Shown one piece after another: positions 26,801 to 32,594 of a DNA stretch of 64,000 bases (positions are counted from its first letter, which is position 1; every line of letters starts with the position of its first letter). The position numbers and the translations under genes are program-made. This DNA comes from an uncultured Clostridia bacterium. GTDB taxonomy: Bacteria; Bacillota; Clostridia; Oscillospirales; Ruminococcaceae. The notes beneath the pieces are model-generated. The model made no database searches and was not told where the DNA came from. It saw nothing but the letters and a program-made list of their open reading frames with translations. Location of the stretch: assembly GCA_947627005.1 (NCBI GenBank), contig CANQUJ010000001.1:1-64000 (forward strand), in the 5' to 3' direction.

Positions 26801-27939
26801 GAAAATTTTCCCTCGGCGGTCTCGTTGAGTTTGGTTATCGTTTCGGCGAGGCTTTCGATTATCGCGCGGTCCTCCGAGACGGTCGGGACCTGTTCGGGGG
26901 AGAGGTCTATAAGCGCGCAGACGGATATGTTTTTCGCGGGATTCAGACAGTGAAGCCTTAAAAGCCGGTCGTAAAGCGAGGCGGCGTCCTCCGGGTCGAA
27001 GGCGACCGAAGAGAGGACTATCGCGGTTTTGGCGGACCGAACCTCTGGCGATGAAACGCTTAGCCGCATAAGCCTTTCTGCGCGGCGATTGCGGGTCAGA
27101 ACAAAGTCGCTTAGCGGGCGCAGGGCCTCGATCGCCGGAAGAAACAAAAGCGCCGCCGCAAGAGGAATATCCGCCCAAAAGGCGATAGAGACGGATATAA
27201 TCGCCGCAAAAACCGCCAGCCCCGCCGCGGCAAGGGCAGCGGAGCCCTCTTTAAGCCGCTTTTTCTTAAAAACGGCGAGGCTTTCGACGTCGATATCCGA
27301 ACCCGCGTATTTTTCGATAAGCTCGTCGCAGAGCTTGAGCTCGTCGAGCCCGAATTTAAAGGAGGTTTTATATATCGCCTCGCGGTATAAAAGCCGGGTC
27401 TTCGGATCGCTTTTTCGATATGCGCCGTCGGCCGAAAGCTTTATCGCGACGGGGTTTAAAACGTCGTTGATCCTGTCCGAATCTATGCTCGAAAGGTCGC
27501 TTAAAAGGGTCATATAGCGGATAAGCGAAAGGTCGCGGCGCTCTAAACGGTCGCAGATCTTCTCGACGAGGGAGTATATAAGCGAGAATTTTAGGTATTC
27601 GAGCTCGCAGCCGAATATTCTTCGCGAAGCGCAGACCCCGCGAAGAATGAGGATAATTTCGTCGGTATCGGGGAAGGCTTCTTTCGAGGCGGAAATGATC
27701 GCCTCGGCAAGCTCGAACCCGCCGTTGAAATATATGAGCTTTTCGGGGAAATCCCCGGCCTTTGAGCCTGCGGCGCTTAAAATCGTGTGGAAATTGTCCG
27801 CAAAAAATACGAGAGGCTCGCTTGAAACGCCGGACGCGCAGAGCTCGGAATAGGTTTTTTTAAGGGCTCGAACTCGTTTCGAGGTTCTTTTTGAGAGGCT
27901 GTTAAGGCTTACAAATCCGCCGGCGGCGCCGTTTTTCAT
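20869..27939 (-). CDS. Cyclic beta-1,2-glucan synthase-like protein (GT84 + GH94)
   Basis: 2356 residues, by far the largest gene here. After a roughly 230-residue helical N-terminus and membrane helices (about 235-280) comes a GT84 glycosyltransferase with a DSD metal motif (YFCAVDSDTLP) and a processive RWIRGDFQ motif. Next are more membrane helices (about 620-800) and a linker (RKRGALLDLAEY matches the family). The C-terminal half carries beta-sandwich and (alpha/alpha)6 phosphorylase-like GH94 regions, with GAYGFRDQLQDALG and GSGDWNDGFGNVG. In Brucella and Agrobacterium such proteins polymerise, trim and cyclise beta-1,2-glucan from UDP-glucose; homologues occur in some Clostridia. RBS AAAGGAAG precedes the ATG. 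No exporter gene is adjacent. Length is shorter than the about 2800-residue proteobacterial enzymes. Confidence 0.87.
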   Translation of the reverse strand: MKNGAAGGFVSLNSLSKRTSKRVRALKKTYSELCASGVSSEPLVFFADNFHTILSAAGSKAGDFPEKLIYFNGGFELAEAIISASKEAFPDTDEIILILRGVCASRRIFGCELEYLKFSLIYSLVEKICDRLERRDLSLIRYMTLLSDLSSIDSDRINDVLNPVAIKLSADGAYRKSDPKTRLLYREAIYKTSFKFGLDELKLCDELIEKYAGSDIDVESLAVFKKKRLKEGSAALAAAGLAVFAAIISVSIAFWADIPLAAALLFLPAIEALRPLSDFVLTRNRRAERLMRLSVSSPEVRSAKTAIVLSSVAFDPEDAASLYDRLLRLHCLNPAKNISVCALIDLSPEQVPTVSEDRAIIESLAETITKLNETAEGKFSCFVRKRSFSETQQEYMGRLRKRGALLDLAEYTLCGEGDFYATLGAFGSIVGTEYFCAVDSDTLPLMDSVSELLAIALHPANRAVIKDGRVVRGFGIVAPRIVTRLKDSLRSEFSKSLGGIGSKSSYDEEASNLYMDVFGSGTFCGKGLINVRALKETAPRLNSERILSHDILEGELMKTAYAGDICFTEGFPSSPQSYYRRLDRWIRGDFQNIPEIFSKKYGILSKLKLLDNLRRAAAPISVFLCFFISFLFASASSAIVAASALLMWLLPPILSTAFSALNDRALGRRFYSGLISSASQNLRYILYSVITLPTLAVVSSRAIAAALIRLITKRRLLDWTTSEASDKAEQSPLGFYILPELLSLSLLFSPDYFIRLWGAIFSVAPAVLVFDCEKSESLEPRLKYRDSRELIKQTADMWGFFESAVGRPDNYLPPDNIQLAPVYRTARRTSPTNIGLYLLSVLAACDRKLISRAAAVERIERTVATVERLEKYKGNLYNWYDTETLKICPRPFVSSVDSGNFVCCLVALKEGLKEFEPAQRVTSLIKRLESLIDSTDLSAFYDPVRGLMAIGIDPETGERGRACYDCLMSEARLTSFWAIASRQVPKSHWQRLSRAMLSSGFFGGAASYSGTMFEYFMPEIFLKSPEGSLFAESLKYALGVQQRYAKSLNRPYGISESGFYSFDSALNYRYMAHGVPNTGIRRGLERDYVVSPYSTFISLCYSGGEGVENLRKLKDYGMYGSFGLYEALDFTAPDSEKPQPVRSYMAHHVGMSIVSCDNILSNGIMQRRFMRDLRAKGALELLDERFHLGTAVFENNLIRPKISEPEPRRIETESFDTFDLISPRVKLLCNGELTLAAADNGCCAALYRSKNVYLKTRDPIFRPKGVRCFISDGGEALMFGLPPEGADDLTAEFGEDFAAYYRCTKKLSSGMKISLHSEYPCELRTFALKNETASPLPSSIISYIEPSLQNDAAERAHPAFSKLFLRFERDPRWDIAVASRVGEDKKIYIGVGFIEDIKQTVSFDRGEVLSRPAGLYGLKTGFADIPPSLISEPDPCIFISAQITLPPKSEAELTMFILCADSYDELINRVSEIRRKKPKLCRSPRLDTAAGRVASSLLPDILFETKMPERRKRAIESNRLPLSALWELSISTELPLVSVALNGNNDSQKLSAYLGAYKLLRLCGVDFQLVFAFDDKGRYEREHYSALISAAREAGLEGSVYSSGGILPLDLSRSREGLFELVCTSTCRICEGEIIPPQSEIKPKKFREILPSSPILQKTDYPVACGGFFGESYVINEKPPLPWCHILSNRVFGTLVSEGSLGFTYAFNSQENRLTPWDNDPARDNLGERLILEMGGKLYDVIRGAAAVFSPYKAEYFSKGDGYEAKTAVEVSEKGLCKRITVELISKAEGTLSLYTEPCMGPDRRSCAAIIPKKRENGLLLASYASETAGFMFISCSEPCSVSTNREAFLSGEKSDKIEPSETLAGIVSVRSAGRKRVCFYISYGLSEKAAEAMPGLFVKQTDARENKLEIVTDDRPTDLMMNVWLRYQALHARIYARTGFYQCSGAYGFRDQLQDALGIVDENPSALKTQILRCCCAQFFKGDVLHWWHIMPGRKTRGIRTKISDDALWLPFAACEYVEKTGDFGLLSLETAYCDGLELSDSQTERYGEVFRTARREAVYQHCRRAIDFRAGKTGAHGLMLIGSGDWNDGFGNVGKNGEGESVWLTEFYIIVLNRFSKLAESRGDREYSASLKEYAAALKESVESFGRDPKWYLRGYFDDGSKLGSIKSKECKIDSISQSFAEFAGLGEDGFTKQALESACEALADLKRGVIKLFAPPFSDDSEPNPGYIRNYPEGIRENGGQYTHGAVWLGSACIKAGLINEGEGILAALNPINRSKDGGYLKYKTEPYYLCGDVYSNKNCLGRGGWSIYTGSAAWYLKALREDLCGAKTESGMTTLSPSAPIKARLKEKGRTS

Positions 27940-28038
27940 GAAAATACTTCCTTTCGGGCAGGCATTTTTAGGTTAGTTTTCCCGCAGGAAGGGGAAATAT
28001 ACCGCCGGCGAGAGGGAAGCGGGGGGTGAAAAAATCGC

Positions 28039-28067
28039 TTGACAGGTTAAAAGTATTGTGTTATACT
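28039..28067 (+). promoter_or_regulatory. Promoter of the CorC/HlyC-type gene
   Basis: TTGACA (28039-28044), 17 bp, TATACT (28062-28067). A second TATAAT-like box follows near 28075. The leader to 28152 is about 80 nt. Confidence 0.75.
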
Positions 28068-28151
28068 TGCAACGTGTATAATTGTGCGCGAATGGCAGAC
28101 ATTTGTGCGTAAATAGCGTTTTTATACACAGAAAGGTTTGATATTCTTTTT

Positions 28152-29420
28152 ATGGACGTGTTCATAATAGTCATACTTTTGATCCTGTCCGCATTGTTCT
28201 CGGCTTCGGAAACCGCGCTATCTTCGGTCAATAAGGTGCGCCTTAGAAGCTATGCCGACGACGGCAGCAAGCGGGCAAAAATGGCTATTAAACTTACCGA
28301 CAATTTTGACAAAACACTCACCACGATCCTTATCGGCAACAACGTTGTAAATCTCGCGTCGACTACCGTCGCGACGGTTATGATAACCGTTCGGTTCGGC
28401 GCAAAATATGTGGCGGCGTCGACCGCCGTTATGACCGTTCTGGTCATCATTTTCGGAGAGATTATCCCGAAAAACATAGCAAACGAATTTTCAGAGAAGG
28501 TATCAATGTTCATCGCCTATCCTCTCTACGGTCTGCTGGTTATTCTTACCCCGCTCGTCTGGCTTCTGATAAAGCTTAAAAACCTTGTCATAAAGCTTTG
28601 CGGCGGCTCGGACGACAGCCCGACCATGACCGAGGAAGAGCTGAAATATATCATCGACGAAATAGAGGACGAAGGGGTACTCGACGAAAACGAGAGCGAC
28701 CTTGTAAAGTCGGCGCTCGAATTTTCGGACATCACCATCAGCGAGATTCTGATACCGAGGGTTAATATCTCGGCGGTCGAGATTGACCAAACCCCCGAAG
28801 AGATCAAAGACGCCTTTATAACCTCTCATTTTTCAAGGCTTCCGGTCTATGAAAAAACCATCGACTCGATCGTAGGCATAATCCACGAAAAAAACTTCTT
28901 CGATATGTATCTTAACGGCAGAAGGGATATCCGCGAGATAATACAAAAGCCGCTCTACATATTCGAGCTCACCACGATCTCGGATATAATGCAGCAGATG
29001 CAGCGCGAGAAAACCCATATGGCCGTTGTGGTCGACCAATACGGCGGAACGCAGGGCATAGTCACGATGGAGGACATTATCGAAGAGCTTGTCGGTGAAA
29101 TATACGACGAGACCGACGAGGAAGACACCTCGTTCGTCAAACTCGGAGAGGACGAATACGAGGTCTCGGCGGACCTTTCGATCCGCGACTTTTTGGACAA
29201 TATCGGCCTTTCGCCGGACGTTATCGAGACCGACTGCAACTCTATCGGCGGGCTTGTGATGGAAAACCTCGACCATATTCCCGACCCGGGCGAGGAAGCA
29301 AGCTGCGGGCGGTTCAGATTCAAGGTGGTATCGGTAGACGAGCAGCGTATCCAGCGGGTTCACATTAGCGTTCTTCCCGAGCAGACCGACGACGAAGAGC
29401 CGGAAAAAGAGGAAAACTGA
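28152..29420 (+). CDS. CNNM/CorC-type CBS-domain membrane protein (hemolysin C family)
   Basis: 422 residues. An N-terminal DUF21 transmembrane domain (about 1-180; starts VFIIVILLILSALFSASETALSSVN) is followed by an acidic linker (MTEEELKYIIDEIEDEGVLDENE), a CBS pair (about 200-325, ILIPRVNISAVE and VVVDQYGGTQGIVTMEDIIEELVGEI), a CorC_HlyC transporter-associated domain (about 340-415) and an acidic tail. The family acts in magnesium or divalent cation export or sensing; old 'hemolysin' names are misleading. The nearest purine-rich RBS (GAAAGG) is about 16 nt upstream, so initiation may be weak. Confidence 0.9.
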   Translation: MDVFIIVILLILSALFSASETALSSVNKVRLRSYADDGSKRAKMAIKLTDNFDKTLTTILIGNNVVNLASTTVATVMITVRFGAKYVAASTAVMTVLVIIFGEIIPKNIANEFSEKVSMFIAYPLYGLLVILTPLVWLLIKLKNLVIKLCGGSDDSPTMTEEELKYIIDEIEDEGVLDENESDLVKSALEFSDITISEILIPRVNISAVEIDQTPEEIKDAFITSHFSRLPVYEKTIDSIVGIIHEKNFFDMYLNGRRDIREIIQKPLYIFELTTISDIMQQMQREKTHMAVVVDQYGGTQGIVTMEDIIEELVGEIYDETDEEDTSFVKLGEDEYEVSADLSIRDFLDNIGLSPDVIETDCNSIGGLVMENLDHIPDPGEEASCGRFRFKVVSVDEQRIQRVHISVLPEQTDDEEPEKEEN

Positions 29421-29433
29421 AAATTATAAAAAT

Positions 29434-29467
29434 AAAAAGAGCCTCTCAAGCGAGAGACTCTTTTTTT
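29434..29467. terminator. Bidirectional terminator
   Basis: AAAAAGAG-CCTCTC-aagc-GAGAG-A-CTCTTTTTTT between two convergent genes. Confidence 0.85.
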
Positions 29468-29482
29468 GCGCGATTCGGAAGA

Positions 29483-29722
29483 TTATTTCTTTTTTCCGAA
29501 GAGATTTTTAAGCCCGCCGAGCTTTGCGCCGAGGTCGTCGGCCCCGAGCTTGGCTTTGATGCCGTCTACGACCTTTTCGAGCTGGTCGTCGGGAAGGTCA
29601 ACCCCCGCGAGTTCTTCGACGGTTTTGACTGGTTCTTTTTTAAACTGTTCGAGCAGTTTGTCGTCGGATTTAATCTTGCCGACTACTTCTTCTACTTTTT
29701 CCTTAATTTCTCCGATGTCCAT
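29483..29722 (-). CDS. Small helical acidic/basic protein, unknown function
   Basis: 79 residues, starting MDIGEIKEKVEE, with AGGAGG 8 nt before the ATG and a clear promoter, so it is certainly expressed. The sequence is predicted mostly helical: KIKSDDKLLEQFKKEP and VELAGVDLPDDQLEKVVDGIKAKL, ending in a Gly/Leu stretch and KKK. The order 'short helix, then D/E-x-x-L helix' recalls Nif11-type leader peptides, but there is no GG cleavage site followed by a core and no modification enzyme nearby. I do not assign a function. Confidence 0.8.
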   Translation of the reverse strand: MDIGEIKEKVEEVVGKIKSDDKLLEQFKKEPVKTVEELAGVDLPDDQLEKVVDGIKAKLGADDLGAKLGGLKNLFGKKK

Positions 29723-29753
29723 AACAATAACCTCCTGTGGACTTGATAAGGAT

Positions 29754-29782
29754 ATTATAATACTACTGCGGGAAAAAGTCAA
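29754..29782 (-). promoter_or_regulatory. Promoter of the small helical protein gene
   Basis: Minus-strand TTGACT (29782-29777), 17 bp, TATAAT (29759-29754). Confidence 0.8.
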
Positions 29783-29826
29783 ATTAGAAATCAGAGGTCA
29801 GAAGTCGGAAATCGGAGGTCAAAATT
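29781..29826. repeat. AG-rich repeat, copy 2 (left arm only)
   Basis: AGAAATCAGAGGTCAGAAGTCGGAAATCGG-type motifs as in copy 1, without the complementary right arm. It abuts the hairpin island. Confidence 0.65.
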
Positions 29827-30362
29827 TAAAGTTTTCGATCCAACCTTTTTCAAAAGGTTGGCGAGATTCCAAAGGCGAGAAGCCTTTGGTCGCAGCCCGC
29901 AGGCTGCGAAAGCCCCCAAACCGAAGGCGCTCCGAATTGGGTGAATTGAAAAAACAGTCCTGTGGACTGTTTTTTCAAGAGGGAAAGCCCTGCAAGAGAG
30001 GGCTTTCCCTTTATATTCGCGGCTGCGAGAGCAGTCGCGCACCTCAACGTTGTGTTTTCGACTCTTTAACCCGCAGCTCCGACAGGAGCTGCAAGCCTTA
30101 TAATTTTCTCGCCTGCGCTCAAAATCGGGGAGCCCCCGACGAGCAAGCGCCTCGACCGCAGGGGACCCCTTGATAGGGTCCCCTGCGCCCGAACAGTCCA
30201 CCGGACTGTTCGGGCTACCCTCCTGATCTTTTTTCGCTTTTTAAAAAGAGCACGCTCGGCCGCGTGCTCTTTTTTGGGGCTTTCGCGCTCTGCGGAGCGC
30301 GACGAGGGCTTCTCGCCCTCGACCCCGCAAGCCTTTTGAAAAAGGCTTGAGCGAAAACTTTT
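29827..30362. repeat. Hairpin island: two inverted copies of a structured element
   Basis: About 535 bp without a convincing ORF, made of at least thirteen consecutive inverted repeats. The left end reads CCAACCTTTT/AAAAGGTTGG, CCAAAGGC/GCCTTTGG and CGCAGCC/GGCTGCG; the right end, read on the minus strand, has the same three-stem plan with AAGCC/GGCTT, CGAGGGC/GCCCTCG and CGCGCTC/GAGCGCG, and the same loops and linkers (AAAGTTTTCG, TTTTTCAAAA, GAGAA, CGCA, GCGAAAGCCCC). The interior holds ACAGTCC-n3-GGACTGT twice, GGGAAAGCCCT/AGGGCTTTCCC, GCAGCTCC/GGAGCTGC, GCAGGGGACCC/GGGTCCCCTGC and AAGAGCACGC/GCGTGCTCTT followed by T6. Confidence 0.85.
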
Positions 30363-30482
30363 AGTTTGGTGCACCCTTTCTCGCCTCTCTCAACCCGAGA
30401 ATTTTCAAAAATATGTGCATAATCCACAAAACGGCGGGCTTAAATTCTCTGAAATTCCCATTCCCAAATGCTTGAAAATCTA

Positions 30483-30511
30483 TTGCAATTTGAAAAAACC
30501 GGTGGTATAAT
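30483..30511 (+). promoter_or_regulatory. Promoter of the division/wall cluster
   Basis: TTGCAA (30483-30488), 17 bp, TATAAT (30506-30511), just before the MraZ-box repeats. Confidence 0.75.
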
Positions 30512-30521
30512 TTCGGTATCA

Positions 30522-30551
30522 AGTGGTATTTAGTGTTAATTAGCGGTAAAA
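30522..30551 (+). promoter_or_regulatory. MraZ operator: three 10-bp direct repeats
   Basis: AGTGGTATTT, AGTGTTAATT and AGCGGTAAAA follow one another with a period of exactly 10 bp in the initially transcribed region. MraZ is known to bind short GTGG-type repeats spaced by one helical turn upstream of its own gene, so autoregulation of the cluster is expected. Confidence 0.8.
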
Positions 30552-30575
30552 TCGCTCGAAAGGGGGGTGGATCTT

Positions 30576-31022
30576 ATGCAGGAACGCGCGGATATTTCCA
30601 AGATGATGAGCGGCGAATTGCCGTATACAATCGACTCTAAGGGCAGAATGAGCTTCCCCCAGCGCTTTCGCGACGTTATCGGCGACAGATTCATCCTTAC
30701 AAGGGGCGCGGATCGCCGCCTTGTGGCCTATTCCGAAGAAAAATGGAATCAGCTTATGCTCAAAATCTCGGCGATGAAAGAGGGCCGCGAAAAAGAGATT
30801 TTAAAGCAGATATACATCAAAGGCGCAATACCGGTAGAGGCGGACAAGCTCGGAAGAATCCTCGTTCCGCAGGCACTTAGAGAATACGCCGCCCTTATGA
30901 AAGACGTTTACGTCGTCGGGGCGATGGACACCGCCGAGATCTGGGATAAATCCCTTTACGAATCATTCACTCAATCTATCGCGCCGGACGAGCTTTACTC
31001 CGCTCTCGGGGCTCTGGAGTGA
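30576..31022 (+). CDS. mraZ: Transcriptional regulator MraZ
   Basis: 148 residues from the ATG at 30576, which has AGGGGGGTGG upstream; the track's GTG at 30567 lies inside that RBS. Two SpoVT/AbrB-like halves are visible, each with the MraZ signature: YTIDSKGRMSFPQRFRD and IPVEADKLGRILVPQALRE. MraZ forms a ring that binds repeats at its own promoter and tunes division-cluster expression; here it heads the cluster with the operator at 30522-30551. Its stop codon lies 7 nt before the rsmH start. Confidence 0.96.
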   Translation: MQERADISKMMSGELPYTIDSKGRMSFPQRFRDVIGDRFILTRGADRRLVAYSEEKWNQLMLKISAMKEGREKEILKQIYIKGAIPVEADKLGRILVPQALREYAALMKDVYVVGAMDTAEIWDKSLYESFTQSIAPDELYSALGALE

Positions 31023-31029
31023 TCAAAAG

Positions 31030-31956
31030 TTGGACTTTAAACATCTTCCCGTCCTTTTGGACGAAACCATAGAAGGGCTTAACATAAAGCCCGACGGCGT
31101 CTACGTCGACGGAACGGTCGGCGGAGGGGGCCATTCATACGAAATAGCGCGCAGGCTTGAAAGCGGCAGGCTTATCGCCGTCGACCGCGATCCCGACGCT
31201 ATAAAAGCCGCGGGGGAGCGCCTCTACGGCTTGAACGTTAAGCTTGTGCGGTCTAACTATTGCGATATCGACGGCGTTTTGCGCGCCCTCGGCATCGAAA
31301 AAATAGACGGAATGATTTTAGACCTCGGAGTGTCGAGCTGGCAGCTTGACAACCGCGAGCGCGGATTTTCATACCACGACGACGCGCCGCTCGACATGAG
31401 AATGAGCAAAGAGGGCGTTTCCGCCGCAGACATAGTAAACGGCTGTTCATACGAACAGCTTCGCCGCATCATCTTTGAATACGGCGAAGAAAAATACGCC
31501 AAAAACATCGCCTCCAATATAGTAAAGTTGCGTGAATCAAAGCCCATCGAATCTACTGCGGAGCTGGCTGACATAATTTCAATGTCGGTTCCGCAGAAGG
31601 CTCGGCGGGACCGCAACCCATGTCGAAAGACTTTTCAGGCTTTAAGAATAGAAGTAAACAACGAGCTCGGCTCGCTTTCAGAAGCGCTCGACAAGGCGTT
31701 CGAGCTTTTAAACGTCGGCGGAAGGCTTGCCGTTATAACCTTCCACTCTCTTGAAGACCGGCTCGTTAAACAGCGCTTCGCCGGGTTCTGTCAAGGGTGC
31801 ACCTGCCCGCCGGAATTTCCGGTCTGCGTATGCGGGAAGACCCCCCGGGCGAGGCTTATAAACAAAAAACCGATAGAACCCTCTGCCGAAGAGCAGCGGA
31901 TAAACCCGCGCTCGAGATCGGCAAAGCTTAGGATATTGGAAAAAATCAAGGACTGA
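31030..31956 (+). CDS. rsmH: 16S rRNA (cytosine-1402 N4) methyltransferase
   Basis: 308 residues; SAM-dependent methylation of C1402 in the decoding site of 16S rRNA. SAM-binding motif DGTVGGGGHS, then the MraW signature DLGVSSWQLDNRERGFSYHDDAPLDMRM (quoted in part) and NPCRKTFQALRIEVN. The start is TTG, with GGAG 10 nt upstream overlapping the mraZ 3' end, which suggests coupled translation. C-terminal PSAEEQRINPRSRSAKLRILEK is typical. Confidence 0.96.
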   Translation: MDFKHLPVLLDETIEGLNIKPDGVYVDGTVGGGGHSYEIARRLESGRLIAVDRDPDAIKAAGERLYGLNVKLVRSNYCDIDGVLRALGIEKIDGMILDLGVSSWQLDNRERGFSYHDDAPLDMRMSKEGVSAADIVNGCSYEQLRRIIFEYGEEKYAKNIASNIVKLRESKPIESTAELADIISMSVPQKARRDRNPCRKTFQALRIEVNNELGSLSEALDKAFELLNVGGRLAVITFHSLEDRLVKQRFAGFCQGCTCPPEFPVCVCGKTPRARLINKKPIEPSAEEQRINPRSRSAKLRILEKIKD

Positions 31957-31979
31957 CAAGTTATTTAGGAGGAGAGAAA

Positions 31980-32465
31980 ATGGCAAACCGCGGCAATCTT
32001 GCTTACGACCTTTCGGTATACGAGCCAAAAAAGAAGCCCTCCCCGCAGGAACAGCAGTCCGAGATAAAAATGCAGAAAAACCCCATGCCTTTAGCGCGCC
32101 GCGAAAGCGCCTTTAAGTTTGCTTTTAAGGCTTTTCTGATTCTTCTTATGCTCTGCGCGATATTATACGGAAAAGTAGAGACCAACGCCCTTTTCGGCGA
32201 GATAAGCGAGCTTGAGAGCGAGCTTAAAAGCCTTCAGACCGAAAACATAACCCTTGCGGCGGAGTATGAGTCGCGGACCTCTCTTAAAAACGTAGAGGAC
32301 TACGCCGAGAACACCCTCGGGCTTAAAAAACTCGACAAATCGCAGATAGAATACGTCGAGATACCCGGCGACAGCGTTATCGAGATAGTCGAGGCCGAAA
32401 ACAAGAACATCTTCATAAGAATACGCAACTGGATAAACGAGATTAAAGAACATATCGGCGCATGA
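31980..32465 (+). CDS. ftsL: Cell division protein FtsL-like
   Basis: 161 residues: basic cytosolic N-terminus, a single membrane helix (about 48-65, AFLILLMLCAILYG) and an extracytoplasmic leucine-zipper coiled coil (EISELESELKSLQTENITL). This is the FtsL/DivIC plan; assignment to FtsL rests on its place between rsmH and the PBP gene. It links FtsQ/DivIB, DivIC and the septal synthase. AGGAGG precedes the ATG at good spacing. The C-terminus is longer than in most FtsL proteins. Confidence 0.85.
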   Translation: MANRGNLAYDLSVYEPKKKPSPQEQQSEIKMQKNPMPLARRESAFKFAFKAFLILLMLCAILYGKVETNALFGEISELESELKSLQTENITLAAEYESRTSLKNVEDYAENTLGLKKLDKSQIEYVEIPGDSVIEIVEAENKNIFIRIRNWINEIKEHIGA

Positions 32466-32594
32466 CGAATATCGGCGCCGAGCGGATAATATGATAATAA
32501 GGACAGGGAAAAAGTTGAGCTTTGCAATATCGGCACGGCAGCAGGCTTGACTTTTTTGCATAGCGGAATTTTTGGCGAAAGGCGGCGAAAGCGA

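Noticed and set aside
29483-29722. Nif11-type RiPP precursor
   Set aside because: No GG-type cleavage motif with a Cys/Ser/Thr core, and no modification or export enzyme in the neighbourhood.
29466-30173. 235-residue plus-strand ORF and other ORFs in the hairpin island
   Set aside because: They run antisense through the small protein gene and then through successive perfect hairpins; no RBS and no coding-like composition.
29827-30362. CRISPR array
   Set aside because: Hairpins differ in sequence and spacing; there are no identical direct repeats with regular spacers and no cas genes.
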